Origin: Fulvivirga imtechensis AK7
GTDB lineage: Bacteria; Bacteroidota; Bacteroidia; Cytophagales; Cyclobacteriaceae
DNA length: 64,000 nt
Assembly (NCBI RefSeq): GCF_000331535.1
Contig: NZ_AMZN01000069.1
Span: 24,711-88,710 of the forward strand
Reading direction: 5' to 3'
In this document: positions 54,068-63,701 of the stretch, one piece after another
Position numbering within the stretch: the first letter of the stretch is position 1
Layout of the letters: each line of letters opens with the position of its first letter
Position numbers and translations under genes: made by a program
Notes under the pieces: generated by a model
Database searches by the model: none
The model's input: the letters and a program-made list of their open reading frames with translations, nothing else
What the model was told of the DNA's origin: nothing

Positions 54068-55663
54068 TTAGAAAAAGAAGCCTACGGAAAAAGTAGCTGT
54101 TGTATTTTGATTGGTGACTTCCGCAGCAGAGGCGCCAGGATAGGGGGAAATGGTCGAGGTTCTTCCCATACTACTCACAACACCCAGATCAACGAAAAAG
54201 TCTTTGGTTCTGATCCCTCCGCCAAAAGATACCCGGTTTTCCGCGTGATCAATATCGTCATCAGTAGGGTCTCCCATGTAGGAATAACCTGCTCTTACAC
54301 GAAACATCTCAATTCTATACTCTGCTCCAACACGATAATTAAATGCCGATTCAAATCGGTCTATAGCCTGATTGTCGGGAGAAAAGGAAAAGCCATCATC
54401 TCCATTTTGTACTTTAGCTCTGTGGTAGTTGACCCGCTCAATATCTCCGCTAATAAAGCCGTTTTTTCCAAAGAAATAAGTGATACCACCACTTAGGCGT
54501 GACGGAGTTGTTATGTTGTATGTAAACGGATCATATGTTATGGTCCATTCTTCATAACTGTTTCGATAGTTGGTGGACTGAAGGTAGTCTGCTCCTAAAG
54601 TGATCTCTCTGCTCTGCTCTAATGCATAGTAGCTCGGCGTGGTATAGGATAATCCGAGAAGTAAAGATGTTATTGGGCGTCCTATTATTCCTAATGTGGC
54701 ATTTACGCCTATTCCACTCAGGGTATAATTATCCCTTAATTCTAACTGATTAAGAGTTGTTAGTGTAGGGGTTTCTCTATATAACCGCTCTACTTCTCTG
54801 TCTACTGACAGTATGCCCAAACCTGCCCCAAAATAGAGCTTGTCATTATAATTTCCACCATAAGAAAGTGAAACTTGATATGTTCCTCCTTTGGAATTTA
54901 TAGTTTCATATTGTCGGGTGGGATACTGAGGTTCGGGAAATGCAGGTATATAGACAGGGTCTCCGTTACTATCAACCGGTAAGTTTCCATTTTCATCAAC
55001 GACATAGATATCACGATCTACCATAAACTCATTACCATTGATTTGAAACGCATCGATTAAATATGTTTCGTAAGCAAGTTCAACAAAATCATTAGTGATG
55101 GAAATATCGCCATTATTATTAACCCCGGCGGCTAATACAGTATATTCTATAAAATCCTTAGGGTTATTTGGATCTAATACAATGTTTCCATTGTCTAATT
55201 GATTAAATGAATTTCCTTCGTAAGTGATCCGGTTTTGAAAATCCGCAATGCGGTTCAGACTGATACCGAAGGACCCTCCTCTCCATTTGCTGTCTACCAG
55301 ATCTCCCTTGCTCTTGTTGAGCACTACGCCCAGGTTGGCAAAATTAAAATTCAGCTTAGAGTCGGAAGTTGAAGTATTTAAATAATCGGTATCAGCATAC
55401 ACAAAATTGAATGTAGGGCTAAAGGAAAACTCTGATCTGTTAAAAAAGCCTAGGCCTGCAGGATTTGATGATGCTGAACTGATATCTCCTCCCAGAGCGG
55501 TTTGAGCGCCTCCCAGCGCCTGCATCCTTGCGGACCCTCCCGGGTAGGTTCTACTGAGATCGAGCGCTGTGGCTGAGAAGTCGCCGGCATCTTGCGCCTG
55601 TGCGCCTGCAACAAAGCAAAGCTGTACCAGGCTTATTAAAATAAGCTTTAGGGATTTTTTCAT
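54068..55663 (-). CDS. OmpP1/FadL-like outer-membrane protein
   Basis: A 531-residue protein with a signal peptide (about 1-23). The mature N-terminus has the FadL/TodX-like plug region: SARMQALGGAQTALGGD, then SSNPAGLGFF. The rest is beta-barrel strands, ending with a terminal Phe (TFSVGFFF) as expected for Bam-inserted barrels. It may let hydrophobic compounds through the outer membrane; the substrate is unknown. Confidence 0.85.
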   Translation of the reverse strand: MKKSLKLILISLVQLCFVAGAQAQDAGDFSATALDLSRTYPGGSARMQALGGAQTALGGDISSASSNPAGLGFFNRSEFSFSPTFNFVYADTDYLNTSTSDSKLNFNFANLGVVLNKSKGDLVDSKWRGGSFGISLNRIADFQNRITYEGNSFNQLDNGNIVLDPNNPKDFIEYTVLAAGVNNNGDISITNDFVELAYETYLIDAFQINGNEFMVDRDIYVVDENGNLPVDSNGDPVYIPAFPEPQYPTRQYETINSKGGTYQVSLSYGGNYNDKLYFGAGLGILSVDREVERLYRETPTLTTLNQLELRDNYTLSGIGVNATLGIIGRPITSLLLGLSYTTPSYYALEQSREITLGADYLQSTNYRNSYEEWTITYDPFTYNITTPSRLSGGITYFFGKNGFISGDIERVNYHRAKVQNGDDGFSFSPDNQAIDRFESAFNYRVGAEYRIEMFRVRAGYSYMGDPTDDDIDHAENRVSFGGGIRTKDFFVDLGVVSSMGRTSTISPYPGASAAEVTNQNTTATFSVGFFF

Positions 55664-55696
55664 GATTCGGGTTATTAAATGGTCCTCAGCTAAATA

Positions 55697-57058
55697 TTAA
55701 TTTCCACCTCTTCTTGACGATCTGCTGCTTCCTGAGCTTCTGGAGCTGGAGCCGCTACTTCTCGAATTGCTCCCTGATGAATAGCTGCCACTACTTCTGC
55801 TCGAACTTCCTGACCCTGAAGAGTACGACCCTGAGCTTCTGCTATTCGAACTGTTACCGGAGGAATACCTGTTAGAGTTAGACCTGCTCGGAGTACTGTA
55901 CGATCTGGAGTTCGATCTTGAATTACTATTGTTGTTATAGCTTCCGTTACGGCTGTTGTCATAAGATCTACCATAGGAAGAACTGCTTCTGCTCGTGCTT
56001 CTGTTTGATTCTGTGGAATAGTTAGAAGTAGATCTGGATCTGCTATCATAGGTTCTGCCTTGCGTATCCGATGAACTTGTTGTATTTACAGCCTCTCTTG
56101 ATCTTCTATAGTATCTGCTCTGAGTATCTGAATAGTCTCTTGAATTGGAAGTGTACCTTCCTGCTGGTGCGTCAGCGCTGGTTCTGCCGGCCGTAGATGA
56201 TCGGCCAGTGCTGATATCACCGGTGCTTCCTGATGTAGTACTCCTTCGGTTCCTGCTGTTGACTGCAACATCGCCACTTCTCGACATTCCCGGACCTCTT
56301 TTGAAAGTTCTGTCACTCCTTGATTCATAGTTATTAATTACAACCACACTTCTGTATGGCGCTCCCCAATAGCCACCATAGTATCCACCATAGCCAAACC
56401 TGCTATATGGAGGGCAGTAGAACGGGTCATAGGCATAGAACGGGTCATACCATGAATTCCATCCCCATCCCCAGCCATAGCCCATGGAAAAACCGGAGTG
56501 CCATCCGTTTCTCCAGCCCCAGGTATTACCAAAACCAATCGATACTGACCATCCGCTTCTCCATGGTCTGTAGCCGTAGTAAGGCCTGTAAAACGGATCA
56601 TATATTGTGCCGCGGTAAAACATCGGATCACTCCAATATATATCATTAAAGTTATTCGAATAATGGGTATTGCCATAGCGATCTCTCGTCACATAATTGG
56701 CGTTGTTTGCAAAGTTGGTAGTTATATCTTCAGGAGATTGGTAATTTTCATTAAAATATTCCCCCTCTGCATACTCGCTATCACTGCTGTAATCTTCCTG
56801 TGATTTAGCCTGATACCTGGCTATGTATTCAGGATTTACCGTTTTAGAAGAGTAGCTTTCCTGCGGGTTAGGATCCAGTTGCTGCACCTGGTCAGCATCC
56901 TGAACTACCTTGTTTTCTACTTTTACTTTTTTGACCTTGTTACGGTCGCTGGAAGTGAAATAAAGGTCATCATACTCTTTGTTCTGAGCATAAGAACCAC
57001 CCAGGGCAAGTATAAATATACCTATAAAAGCGGAGAATTTTTTGATGTGAGTATCCAT
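55697..57058 (-). CDS. Secreted low-complexity protein, aromatic-Gly middle and Ser-rich tail
   Basis: A 453-residue protein with a signal peptide (about 1-24). Residues about 30-130 are Tyr/Asp/Asn-rich; about 140-225 are Trp/Gly/Tyr-rich ([19 protein letters not shown]); the last 190 are almost only Ser, Arg, Asn, Gly and Tyr ([12 protein letters not shown] type). No sorting domain or enzyme is seen. Such proteins are common and uncharacterised in Bacteroidota; a sticky surface or matrix role is an inference. The Ser/Arg repeats give open frames on other strands that are not genes. Confidence 0.8.
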   Translation of the reverse strand: MDTHIKKFSAFIGIFILALGGSYAQNKEYDDLYFTSSDRNKVKKVKVENKVVQDADQVQQLDPNPQESYSSKTVNPEYIARYQAKSQEDYSSDSEYAEGEYFNENYQSPEDITTNFANNANYVTRDRYGNTHYSNNFNDIYWSDPMFYRGTIYDPFYRPYYGYRPWRSGWSVSIGFGNTWGWRNGWHSGFSMGYGWGWGWNSWYDPFYAYDPFYCPPYSRFGYGGYYGGYWGAPYRSVVVINNYESRSDRTFKRGPGMSRSGDVAVNSRNRRSTTSGSTGDISTGRSSTAGRTSADAPAGRYTSNSRDYSDTQSRYYRRSREAVNTTSSSDTQGRTYDSRSRSTSNYSTESNRSTSRSSSSYGRSYDNSRNGSYNNNSNSRSNSRSYSTPSRSNSNRYSSGNSSNSRSSGSYSSGSGSSSRSSGSYSSGSNSRSSGSSSRSSGSSRSSRRGGN

Positions 57059-57078
57059 GGTATTACCTCTTTAGTTCA

Positions 57079-57112
57079 TAAACATACTTTATTATACGAC
57101 AATTCCAAAAAA
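57079..57112 (-). promoter_or_regulatory. Promoter of the low-complexity secreted protein gene
   Basis: On the minus strand TTTTTTG (57112-57106) is followed after 19 nt by TATGTTTA (57086-57079), one mismatch from TAnnTTTG. It lies 21 nt upstream of the ATG at 57058. Confidence 0.5.
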
Positions 57113-57140
57113 CGGATATATTTTAAGATAATAATATCTG

Positions 57141-57148
57141 TATATTTG
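57141..57148 (+). promoter_or_regulatory. -7 box of proS
   Basis: TATATTTG is a perfect -7 box 54 nt before the proS ATG at 57203. The -33 region is AT-rich without a clear TTTG. Confidence 0.45.
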
Positions 57149-57202
57149 CCGCGAAAAGTATTTTTTCGAATAAAAGCAATCAAAAAACATACCAAACTTG
57201 AT

Positions 57203-58678
57203 ATGGGTAAAGGATTACCAAAAAGAAGTGAAGATTATTCTCAATGGTACAACGAATTAGTTAAGAAAGCTGACCTTGCAGAGCACTCTGCAGTTCGTGG
57301 CTGTATGGTGATCAAACCGTATGGCTTTAGCATTTGGGAGAAAATGCAGGCTGCTCTTGATAAAATGTTTAAAGACACAGGCCACGCTAATGCCTACTTC
57401 CCTCTTTTTGTGCCGAAATCGTATCTAAGCAAAGAAGCCGCCCACGTTGAGGGTTTTGCCAAGGAATGTGCTGTGGTGACTCATTATCGCCTGAAAAATG
57501 CCGAGGATGGCAGTGGTGTGGTGGTTGATCCTGAGGCCAGGCTTGAAGAAGAGTTAATAGTAAGGCCTACTTCTGAAACGGTGATCTGGAATACCTATAA
57601 AAACTGGATACAATCTTACCGGGATCTGCCTTTGTTGTTGAATCAATGGGCTAATGTGGTGAGATGGGAGATGAGAACGCGTTTGTTTTTAAGAACCGCG
57701 GAATTCCTATGGCAGGAAGGGCATACTGCCCATGCTACCAGACAGGAAGCTATTGAGGAAACCATACAGATGCTGAATGTATATGCAGAATTTGCCGAAA
57801 AGCACATGGCTATGCCGGTATATAAAGGTGTGAAAAGTGAAAGTGAGCGTTTCCCGGGTGCAGTTGACACTTACTGCATAGAGGCTTTGATGCAGGATGG
57901 TAAAGCTTTGCAATCAGGCACTTCTCACTTCCTGGGCCAGAATTTTGCCAAGGCATTTGATGTTAAGTTTGCTGACAAAGATGGTAAGCTGGAGCACGTA
58001 TGGGGTACCTCATGGGGCGTGAGTACCAGATTGATGGGTGCGCTGATCATGGCGCATTCCGATGATGATGGCCTTGTGCTTCCTCCGAAGCTGGCGCCAA
58101 TACAGGTGGTAATAGTACCTATCTTTAAAAGCGCGGAACAGTTGGAGGCAATTCGAGGCGTTGTTAATAATCTGGAAGCTGAGTTGAAAGCTTTAGGTAT
58201 CAGTGTTAAGTTTGACGATCGTGATACTAACACCCCGGGGTGGAAGTTTGCTGAATATGAGCTGAAAGGAGTACCGGTTAGGATGGCCATTGGTCCGCGT
58301 GACCTGGAAAACGGCACCATAGAAGTGGCGCGAAGAGATACCAAAGCAAAGGAAGTGGTGAACGTAAGCGATGTGGTGCAGAAAGTGCAGCAATTATTAG
58401 AAGATATTCAGCAGAATATTTACAACAAAGCTTTTGATTTCAGAGAATCCATGACCAACAAAGTGGACACTTACGAAGAGTTTAAATCGGTACTGGACGA
58501 AAAGGGAGGATTTATATTAGCCCACTGGGATGGTACTGCTGAAACAGAGGAGAAGATCAAAGAAGACAGTAAGGCCACTATCAGATGTATTCCTATCGAT
58601 GCGCCCGAAGAGGAAGGGAAATGTGTGTACTCGGGTAAGCCTTCGAGCAGAAGGGTACTATTTGCAAGGGCGTATTAA
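57203..58678 (+). CDS. proS: Prolyl-tRNA synthetase (eukaryote/archaeal-like form)
   Basis: A 491-residue class II synthetase. The start is set at the ATG giving [20 protein letters not shown]; an open frame continues upstream but crosses the promoter. Motif 2 is in [20 protein letters not shown]; the TSE of [11 protein letters not shown] and the [11 protein letters not shown] stretch are family marks; an anticodon-binding domain lies at about 280-390. The short length, lack of an editing insert and C-terminal zinc-like extension fit the archaeal/eukaryotic-type ProRS found in many Bacteroidota. A strong terminator follows. Confidence 0.93.
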   Translation: MGKGLPKRSEDYSQWYNELVKKADLAEHSAVRGCMVIKPYGFSIWEKMQAALDKMFKDTGHANAYFPLFVPKSYLSKEAAHVEGFAKECAVVTHYRLKNAEDGSGVVVDPEARLEEELIVRPTSETVIWNTYKNWIQSYRDLPLLLNQWANVVRWEMRTRLFLRTAEFLWQEGHTAHATRQEAIEETIQMLNVYAEFAEKHMAMPVYKGVKSESERFPGAVDTYCIEALMQDGKALQSGTSHFLGQNFAKAFDVKFADKDGKLEHVWGTSWGVSTRLMGALIMAHSDDDGLVLPPKLAPIQVVIVPIFKSAEQLEAIRGVVNNLEAELKALGISVKFDDRDTNTPGWKFAEYELKGVPVRMAIGPRDLENGTIEVARRDTKAKEVVNVSDVVQKVQQLLEDIQQNIYNKAFDFRESMTNKVDTYEEFKSVLDEKGGFILAHWDGTAETEEKIKEDSKATIRCIPIDAPEEEGKCVYSGKPSSRRVLFARAY

Positions 58679-58703
58679 AATTCACTAATAAGTTTAACCA
58701 TGG

Positions 58704-58931
58704 TTAGAACGGCTTGCCAAGCCGTTCTTTGGTATTAGGGACCTGTCTGAGCAATTTAATGTTCCCATCTGAGATGTTATTTCGCTTTAATGCAAGTTGA
58801 TCATGATCTACTAAATATTCCTCAACTTTGATAATATGTTTGACTGGCATTAAAGGAAATTTTTCCAAATTTATAGTCAGATCATCAAATACCTCTTTAT
58901 CTGGATTTTTGAAAATACCAGAAAAGGGCAA
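58704..58931 (-). CDS. Doubtful small protein or gene remnant
   Basis: A leftward frame of 75 codons from TTG 58931; the frame is open upstream to a TGA at 58979-58977, with no ATG. The protein is Lys/Leu/Asp-rich and looks codon-like (FDDLTINLEKFPLMP, HIIKVEEYLVDHDQLALKR), without a known family. It runs through the proS terminator. It may be the tail of a decayed gene. Evidence is weak. Confidence 0.25.
   Translation of the reverse strand: MPFSGIFKNPDKEVFDDLTINLEKFPLMPVKHIIKVEEYLVDHDQLALKRNNISDGNIKLLRQVPNTKERLGKPF
58706..58728 (+). terminator. Strong terminator of proS
   Basis: AGAACGGCTTG and CAAGCCGTTCT form a perfect 11-bp stem around a single base. It is 28 nt past the proS stop and followed by TTGG; since it is symmetric it may also act leftward. 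Confidence 0.65.
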
Positions 58932-58989
58932 TATCTCCGGTTTGAATTTGAAAGCGTTGATCTTCAGCTCACGTTGTCACCTCCCTGAC

Positions 58990-59019
58990 TTTGCTAACCC
59001 GATAAATCCATTACTTTTG
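58990..59019 (+). promoter_or_regulatory. Promoter of the glycosyltransferase operon
   Basis: TTTG (58990-58993) is followed after 18 nt by TACTTTTG (59012-59019), a perfect TAnnTTTG. It lies 22 nt before the first ATG of the operon at 59042. Confidence 0.6.
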
Positions 59020-59041
59020 CGTTTTTGAACTGAGTGTTGAA

Positions 59042-59731
59042 ATGAAGCCAATTATCCGGGTTATTATTCCCGCTTTTAATGAGCAAAATGCAGTTGGTAA
59101 TGTAGTCGATGAGATCCCGAGGGACCTGGTGGAGGAGGTGATCGTGGTGAATAATGCTTCGACCGATGAAACTGAACGTGTAGCCCTGGAAGCCGGTGCC
59201 ACCGTACTTCGGGAAGAAACAAAGGGCTATGGCAGGGCTTGTCTGAAAGGAATAGATTATCTTAATTCACAGGAAAAAAAAACAGATATTGTTGTTTTTA
59301 TAGATGCTGATTACTCAGATTATCCTGAGGAGATGCATCAGTTGGTAAAACCAATTACTGAAAAGGGTATCGACATGGTTATTGGCTCCAGGTCGTTGGG
59401 CCAACGTGCTAAAGGTTCAATGACACCTCAGCAGGTTTTTGGAAATTGGCTGGCCACAACTTTGCTCCGCTGGTTCTATAAGGTAGAGTTTACTGACCTG
59501 GGGCCATTTCGGGCGATCAGATATGATCAGTTGGTGGCTCTGGGAATGAAGGATAAAACCTATGGATGGACGGTGGAAATGCAATTGAAAGCAGCAAAAA
59601 AAGGCTTAAAATGTACAGAGGTACCCGTAAATTATAGGAAACGTATTGGTTTTTCCAAGGTATCGGGTACGGTAAAGGGTACTGTGATGGCGGGGTATAA
59701 AATAATTTGGACGATCTTTAGGTATTTATAA
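59042..59731 (+). CDS. Family 2 glycosyltransferase, dolichyl-phosphate-mannose-synthase-like
   Basis: A 229-residue GT-A enzyme: IRVIIPAFNEQNAVGNVV opens it, the nucleotide-binding Asp and DxD-like motif are in VVFIDADYSDYPEEM, and GPFRAIRYDQL lies in the acceptor region. There are no membrane helices. It probably makes a polyprenyl-phosphate sugar or a glycolipid precursor. It is the first gene of a tight operon; the next start follows its stop directly. Confidence 0.88.
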   Translation: MKPIIRVIIPAFNEQNAVGNVVDEIPRDLVEEVIVVNNASTDETERVALEAGATVLREETKGYGRACLKGIDYLNSQEKKTDIVVFIDADYSDYPEEMHQLVKPITEKGIDMVIGSRSLGQRAKGSMTPQQVFGNWLATTLLRWFYKVEFTDLGPFRAIRYDQLVALGMKDKTYGWTVEMQLKAAKKGLKCTEVPVNYRKRIGFSKVSGTVKGTVMAGYKIIWTIFRYL

Positions 59732-61189
59732 GTGGAATATATAGTTATCATTCTATACTGTCTGGCCTTACTGCTGATATTTCTTTTCAGCCTGGGGCAA
59801 TTACACCTTACATGGCATTACCTGAAGACCAAAAAGCAGAAGGATCAGGTGCCGGCCACTGAGTTAAAAGATCTGCCAAATGTGACGGTGCAGCTTCCTC
59901 TCTTTAATGAAAAATATGTTGCTGGGCGATTGATAGATGCGGTATGCAGGTTTGACTATCCTCAGGAAAAGCTGGAGGTTCAGGTGCTGGATGATTCAAC
60001 GGATGAAACTGTAGCTATTGTAGCTGATAAAGTGATGGAGTGGAAGAGACTAGGTGTAAACATCAGACACATTAGAAGGGAAGACAGAGAGGGGTTCAAA
60101 GCGGGCGCCTTGCAGTATGGATTAGAAATAGCTGAAGGCGAATATATCGCCATTTTCGATGCGGATTTCCTGCCTTACCCGGATTTTTTAAAGAAGACTC
60201 TGGTAGCATTTACACCTGAAGTAGGGTTGGTGCAAACGCGCTGGGGACATCTGAACAGAGACTATTCGCTGCTCACAGAACTGCAGGCTTTTGGGCTTGA
60301 TGCTCACTTTTCAGTGGAGCAATCGGGACGGAACCATGCCGGAAGCTTTATCAACTTTAATGGTACAGGGGGTGTTTGGAGAAAGAAGTGCATTGAGGAA
60401 GCAGGGGGCTGGTCGGCCGATACGCTGACTGAAGACCTGGACCTTAGCTACAGAGCGCAGATGAAGGGTTGGAAGTTCAGGTACCTGGAAAACTGTGTGG
60501 CGCCTGCAGAGCTGCCGGTGATCATGCCTGCCATTAAATCGCAGCAATACAGATGGAACAAAGGCGCTGCAGAAACTGCCCGGAAGAATTTAGGAAGGTT
60601 GCTACAGGCTAATATCAGACTTTCAATAAAAATACATGCGATATTCCATCTTTTTAGCAGTTCAGTATTTGTTTGCCTACTTATGGCTGCTATATTGAGC
60701 ATACCAATGCTCTTCATAAAGGAAGCCAATCCTGGTATTGAAATGTTATTCGATCTGGGCAGTATTTTTCTTATTGGTTTTTTTTCTATAGCATTTTTTT
60801 ACTGGATCTCGGCAAAGCAGATGCAGCCGAAGCATACCGGCAGATACTATTTTAAGTTATTTCCTGCCTTCCTGGTAGTATCCATGGGTATGTCTTTACA
60901 TAACGGAATTGCCGTAGTTGAAGGGCTTTTGGGTAGAAAGACTGCATTTATCAGAACGCCAAAGTTCAACATTATCAATCGAAAGGATAGCTGGAAGAAT
61001 AATATCTATATTAAACCGAAAATCAGCCCCCTTACTATCTTGGAAGGACTTCTAAGTCTCTATTTTATTTTTGGTGTTGTTGCAGGTATTCAGTTGCAGG
61101 ATTGGGGATTAATTATCTTCCATGTGATGCTGGCTCTGGGTTTTGCGAGTGTATTCTACCATTCTGTAAAGCCACTAAAGCATGGTTAA
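59732..61189 (+). CDS. Processive-type membrane glycosyltransferase (cellulose-synthase-like family 2)
   Basis: A 485-residue protein with an N-terminal helix, a GT-A domain (about 45-275) and four C-terminal helices. The D,D,D,QxxRW set is complete: VLDDSTDET, IFDADFLPY, the TED of ADTLTEDLDLS and QQYRWNKGA. The start is GTG at 59732, right after the stop of the previous gene. The mannan/glucan synthase-like form suggests a beta-linked glycan or glycolipid; the sugar is unknown. Confidence 0.9.
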   Translation: MEYIVIILYCLALLLIFLFSLGQLHLTWHYLKTKKQKDQVPATELKDLPNVTVQLPLFNEKYVAGRLIDAVCRFDYPQEKLEVQVLDDSTDETVAIVADKVMEWKRLGVNIRHIRREDREGFKAGALQYGLEIAEGEYIAIFDADFLPYPDFLKKTLVAFTPEVGLVQTRWGHLNRDYSLLTELQAFGLDAHFSVEQSGRNHAGSFINFNGTGGVWRKKCIEEAGGWSADTLTEDLDLSYRAQMKGWKFRYLENCVAPAELPVIMPAIKSQQYRWNKGAAETARKNLGRLLQANIRLSIKIHAIFHLFSSSVFVCLLMAAILSIPMLFIKEANPGIEMLFDLGSIFLIGFFSIAFFYWISAKQMQPKHTGRYYFKLFPAFLVVSMGMSLHNGIAVVEGLLGRKTAFIRTPKFNIINRKDSWKNNIYIKPKISPLTILEGLLSLYFIFGVVAGIQLQDWGLIIFHVMLALGFASVFYHSVKPLKHG

Positions 61190-62528
61190 AAGCGGATCGG
61201 GGTGGTTATTATACAAGGCTGCAGGAGTTTCTCTGCCCCTGTATGCCTGGTTGGCATATCTTGTGCCACGGTTTGAGTCTTTTCAGCTTATCAGCGGTTA
61301 TTCTGTGCTATTTGGTTTATTTATGGTTATGTGGTTCTATGCCCGCACAGCTAAACAGGTGAGGTGGCTGTTGGTTTTTGCCATCTTATTACGGATGGTG
61401 CTGCTTTTCGCTTTTCCCGGTCTTTCCGATGACATCTATCGGTTTGTCTGGGATGGAAGGCTGTTTAACCAGAACATCCACCCTTTTTCTCATATTCCCT
61501 CCTATTATATGGATCCGGGTTCACCGGACGTCCCGGGCATTACGTCAAGTCTTTATTATCTTTTAAACTCTCCCAATTACTTTACTATCTATCCACCGGT
61601 AGCGCAATTCTTCTTTTCGGTAGCTACAGCTATTTTTCCTGCGTCTGTTCACGGCAGCGCCATAGTTATCAGGGCATTTATTATTTTGGCTGAATGTGGC
61701 AGTATTTGGCTCATCACCCGTATTTTATTTCATTATAAACTACCTGCAAAAAATGCATTGTTGTATGCTCTCAATCCACTGATCATATTGGAACTAACAG
61801 GCAATCTTCATTTTGAAGCATTTATGATCTTCTTTTTATTAGCAGGTACCTATTTTTTCATTACCGGAAAATCCCGAATGGCGGCATTGAGCTTAGCTTT
61901 CGCCATTGCCAGTAAGCTGCTGCCCTTAATGCTAATGCCATTGTTTATCAGGTGGCTGCACTGGAAGAAGCTCCTTATTTTTTATGCACTAATAGCAGCT
62001 TTCACATTGGTACTGTTCCTTCCCTTTCTTCATCAGGATCTTTTTAACGGTATGACCGCAAGCCTATCCCTGTATTTTCAGCGGTTTGAGTTCAATGCCA
62101 GCATTTACTACCTACTACGAGAGATAGGATTTTATACGGAGGGTTACAATACCATTCACATTTTGGGGAAATACCTGGCGCTGGCGGCTTTTCTTCTGAT
62201 CATGGGGTATGCATTGCTACATAACCACAAGCGCATCAGGCTTCCCGAAGCTATGCTCTGGGTGTTACTATTTTACCTTTTTCTATCCACCACAGTTCAT
62301 CCGTGGTACATCTCAACAGTGCTGGTACTTAGTATTTTCACGAGATTTCGATTTGTTATTTTATGGTCATTTTTGATATTTATGACGTATGTCGGTTATT
62401 CAGAGAGTGGATTTGAAGAAATTCTCTGGCTTACCACAACCGAATATGTGCTGGTTTTCGTTTTTATGTTGTATGAGATCTATAAGCATTATATTAAAAA
62501 AGGTCAAACGCAAAACAACGAGCAGTAA
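61182..62528 (+). CDS. GT-C type membrane mannosyltransferase-like protein
   Basis: A 448-residue polytopic protein with about 11 membrane helices. The first large loop has LSDDIYRFVWDGRLFNQNI, the acidic motif expected of polyprenyl-sugar-dependent GT-C transferases such as PIG-M or GT87. NFTIYPPVAQ-like residues (YFTIYPPVAQFF) follow. It would use the product of the upstream synthase-like enzymes. It overlaps the previous gene by 8 nt. Confidence 0.82.
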   Translation: MVKSGSGWLLYKAAGVSLPLYAWLAYLVPRFESFQLISGYSVLFGLFMVMWFYARTAKQVRWLLVFAILLRMVLLFAFPGLSDDIYRFVWDGRLFNQNIHPFSHIPSYYMDPGSPDVPGITSSLYYLLNSPNYFTIYPPVAQFFFSVATAIFPASVHGSAIVIRAFIILAECGSIWLITRILFHYKLPAKNALLYALNPLIILELTGNLHFEAFMIFFLLAGTYFFITGKSRMAALSLAFAIASKLLPLMLMPLFIRWLHWKKLLIFYALIAAFTLVLFLPFLHQDLFNGMTASLSLYFQRFEFNASIYYLLREIGFYTEGYNTIHILGKYLALAAFLLIMGYALLHNHKRIRLPEAMLWVLLFYLFLSTTVHPWYISTVLVLSIFTRFRFVILWSFLIFMTYVGYSESGFEEILWLTTTEYVLVFVFMLYEIYKHYIKKGQTQNNEQ

Positions 62529-63015
62529 AATGCTTGTGCTGCTGGTTCTGTTGATATCTTCCAACTGTATGTCACAACAAGATTTTGATACTAAGCTAAA
62601 GTCTATTCTGGATGGTTCGGTGCCATTTATTTACGTTGATGACTTACGGAAGAAGCTTGAGACCGATCAAAATCTGGTTATTTTGGATACCCGTCAACCG
62701 GAGGAATACCATGTAAGCCACTTGAAGGGAGCCATTTTCATTGATTATGATCATTTTTCCAAGGATATGGTTGCGGGTATGGATAAAGACGCGCCTGTTG
62801 TGGTTTATTGCTCCGTGGGTTATCGGAGTGAGAAAATTGGTGAAAAGCTTAGGGAGTTGGGATTTAAGAACGTTTCCAACCTCTATGGGGGTATTTTTGA
62901 TTGGAAAAATAAGGGCAATGATGTGGTAAATGAGCATGGCGTAACGGATAGCGTACATACGTATAATGCAAGTTGGTCGAGATGGTTAAAGAAGGGCGTT
63001 AAAGTCTATGAATAA
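62473..63015 (+). CDS. Secreted rhodanese-domain protein
   Basis: A single-domain rhodanese of about 180 residues. The active-site loop is VVVYCSVGYRSEKIG with the sulfur-carrying Cys; LDTRQPEEYHVSHLKGAI is the family entry motif. The start at 62473 gives a signal peptide with a basic start (KKVKRK) and then LVLLVLLISSN; ATG 62530, just past the previous stop, is the alternative but has no positive charge before the helix. The product should act in the periplasm or as a lipoprotein. It overlaps the next gene by 8 nt. Confidence 0.85.
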   Translation: MRSISIILKKVKRKTTSSKMLVLLVLLISSNCMSQQDFDTKLKSILDGSVPFIYVDDLRKKLETDQNLVILDTRQPEEYHVSHLKGAIFIDYDHFSKDMVAGMDKDAPVVVYCSVGYRSEKIGEKLRELGFKNVSNLYGGIFDWKNKGNDVVNEHGVTDSVHTYNASWSRWLKKGVKVYE

Positions 63016-63601
63016 ACTCCTGATTATTTTTGTTAAAAACCCGGAATTGGGAAGAGTGAAAACGAGGTTGGCCAGGTCGTTGGGCGATGATGTGGCTTTG
63101 GCCATTTACCTCAGGCTGCTTACCCATACACAGGAAGTCATTGAAGATCTGGCTTTTGATAAAGCAGTGTACTATTCGAAATTTGTGGATTCAGAAGATA
63201 ACTGGGAAAATAAACGCTACGAAAAGTATTTACAAAAGGGCGCTGATTTGGGAGATAAAATGTTTCATGCCATCAGCGAATCGTTGGCCAAAGGTTATGA
63301 ATCTGTTTGCCTGATAGGTACTGATATTTACGAGCTTACTGCAGATGTGATCAAAGATGGTTTTATTAAACTGGAAACACATGACGTGGTGATCGGGCCT
63401 GCTAAGGATGGAGGTTATTATCTGATCGGGATGAAAAAAGCTTATCCCGAGATCTTTGACCTTCATCAATGGGGTATTTCGAATGTTTTCAGTGAAACTG
63501 TAAAACGGATAGAAAATAAGGGCCTCACTTATGCTCAGACTAAGTTACTGAATGATATCGATGAGCCGGAGGATTTGAAAGGGACGGACCTGGCAGTGTA
63601 G
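63008..63601 (+). CDS. TIGR04282-family (DUF2064) glycosyltransferase-like protein
   Basis: A 197-residue protein with the family opening LLIIFVKNPELGRVKTRLAR and the motifs LIGTDIYELTADVI and VVIGPAKDGGYYLIGMKK. These proteins are small GT-A-like transferases, named from arsenosugar clusters in some bacteria. No radical-SAM ArsS or arsenic gene is in the window, so that pathway cannot be claimed here. It is last in the operon. Confidence 0.88.
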   Translation: MNKLLIIFVKNPELGRVKTRLARSLGDDVALAIYLRLLTHTQEVIEDLAFDKAVYYSKFVDSEDNWENKRYEKYLQKGADLGDKMFHAISESLAKGYESVCLIGTDIYELTADVIKDGFIKLETHDVVIGPAKDGGYYLIGMKKAYPEIFDLHQWGISNVFSETVKRIENKGLTYAQTKLLNDIDEPEDLKGTDLAV

Positions 63602-63647
63602 CGCGAAGATGTGGCGTTGACAAGCGATGGGATGGGAAGGGAAACCC

Positions 63648-63681
63648 GTCACTGGTTAATAGTCACTGGTTGACCAGTGAC
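63648..63681. repeat. GTCACTGGT repeats with a hairpin
   Basis: GTCACTGGT occurs at 63648-63656 and 63662-63670, 14 nt (two heptamers) apart, and as its inverse ACCAGTGAC at 63673-63681, giving a 9-bp stem with a 2-nt loop. It may terminate the glycosyltransferase operon. The units match the ACTGGTC heptamers near 48.0 kb. Confidence 0.55.
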
Positions 63682-63701
63682 ACAGGACTACAAGTGATCT
63701 T

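Larger units (their letters stand above)
58679..59041. other. Intergenic region after proS
   Basis: These 363 bases hold the proS terminator (58706-58728), a doubtful leftward small frame (58704-58931), and the promoter of the glycosyltransferase operon (58990-59019). Confidence 0.5.

Noticed and set aside
55690..56676. Several long open frames on both strands in the Ser-rich protein gene
   Set aside because: They arise from simple repeats in the low-complexity coding sequence; only the frame with signal peptide and coherent domains is credible.
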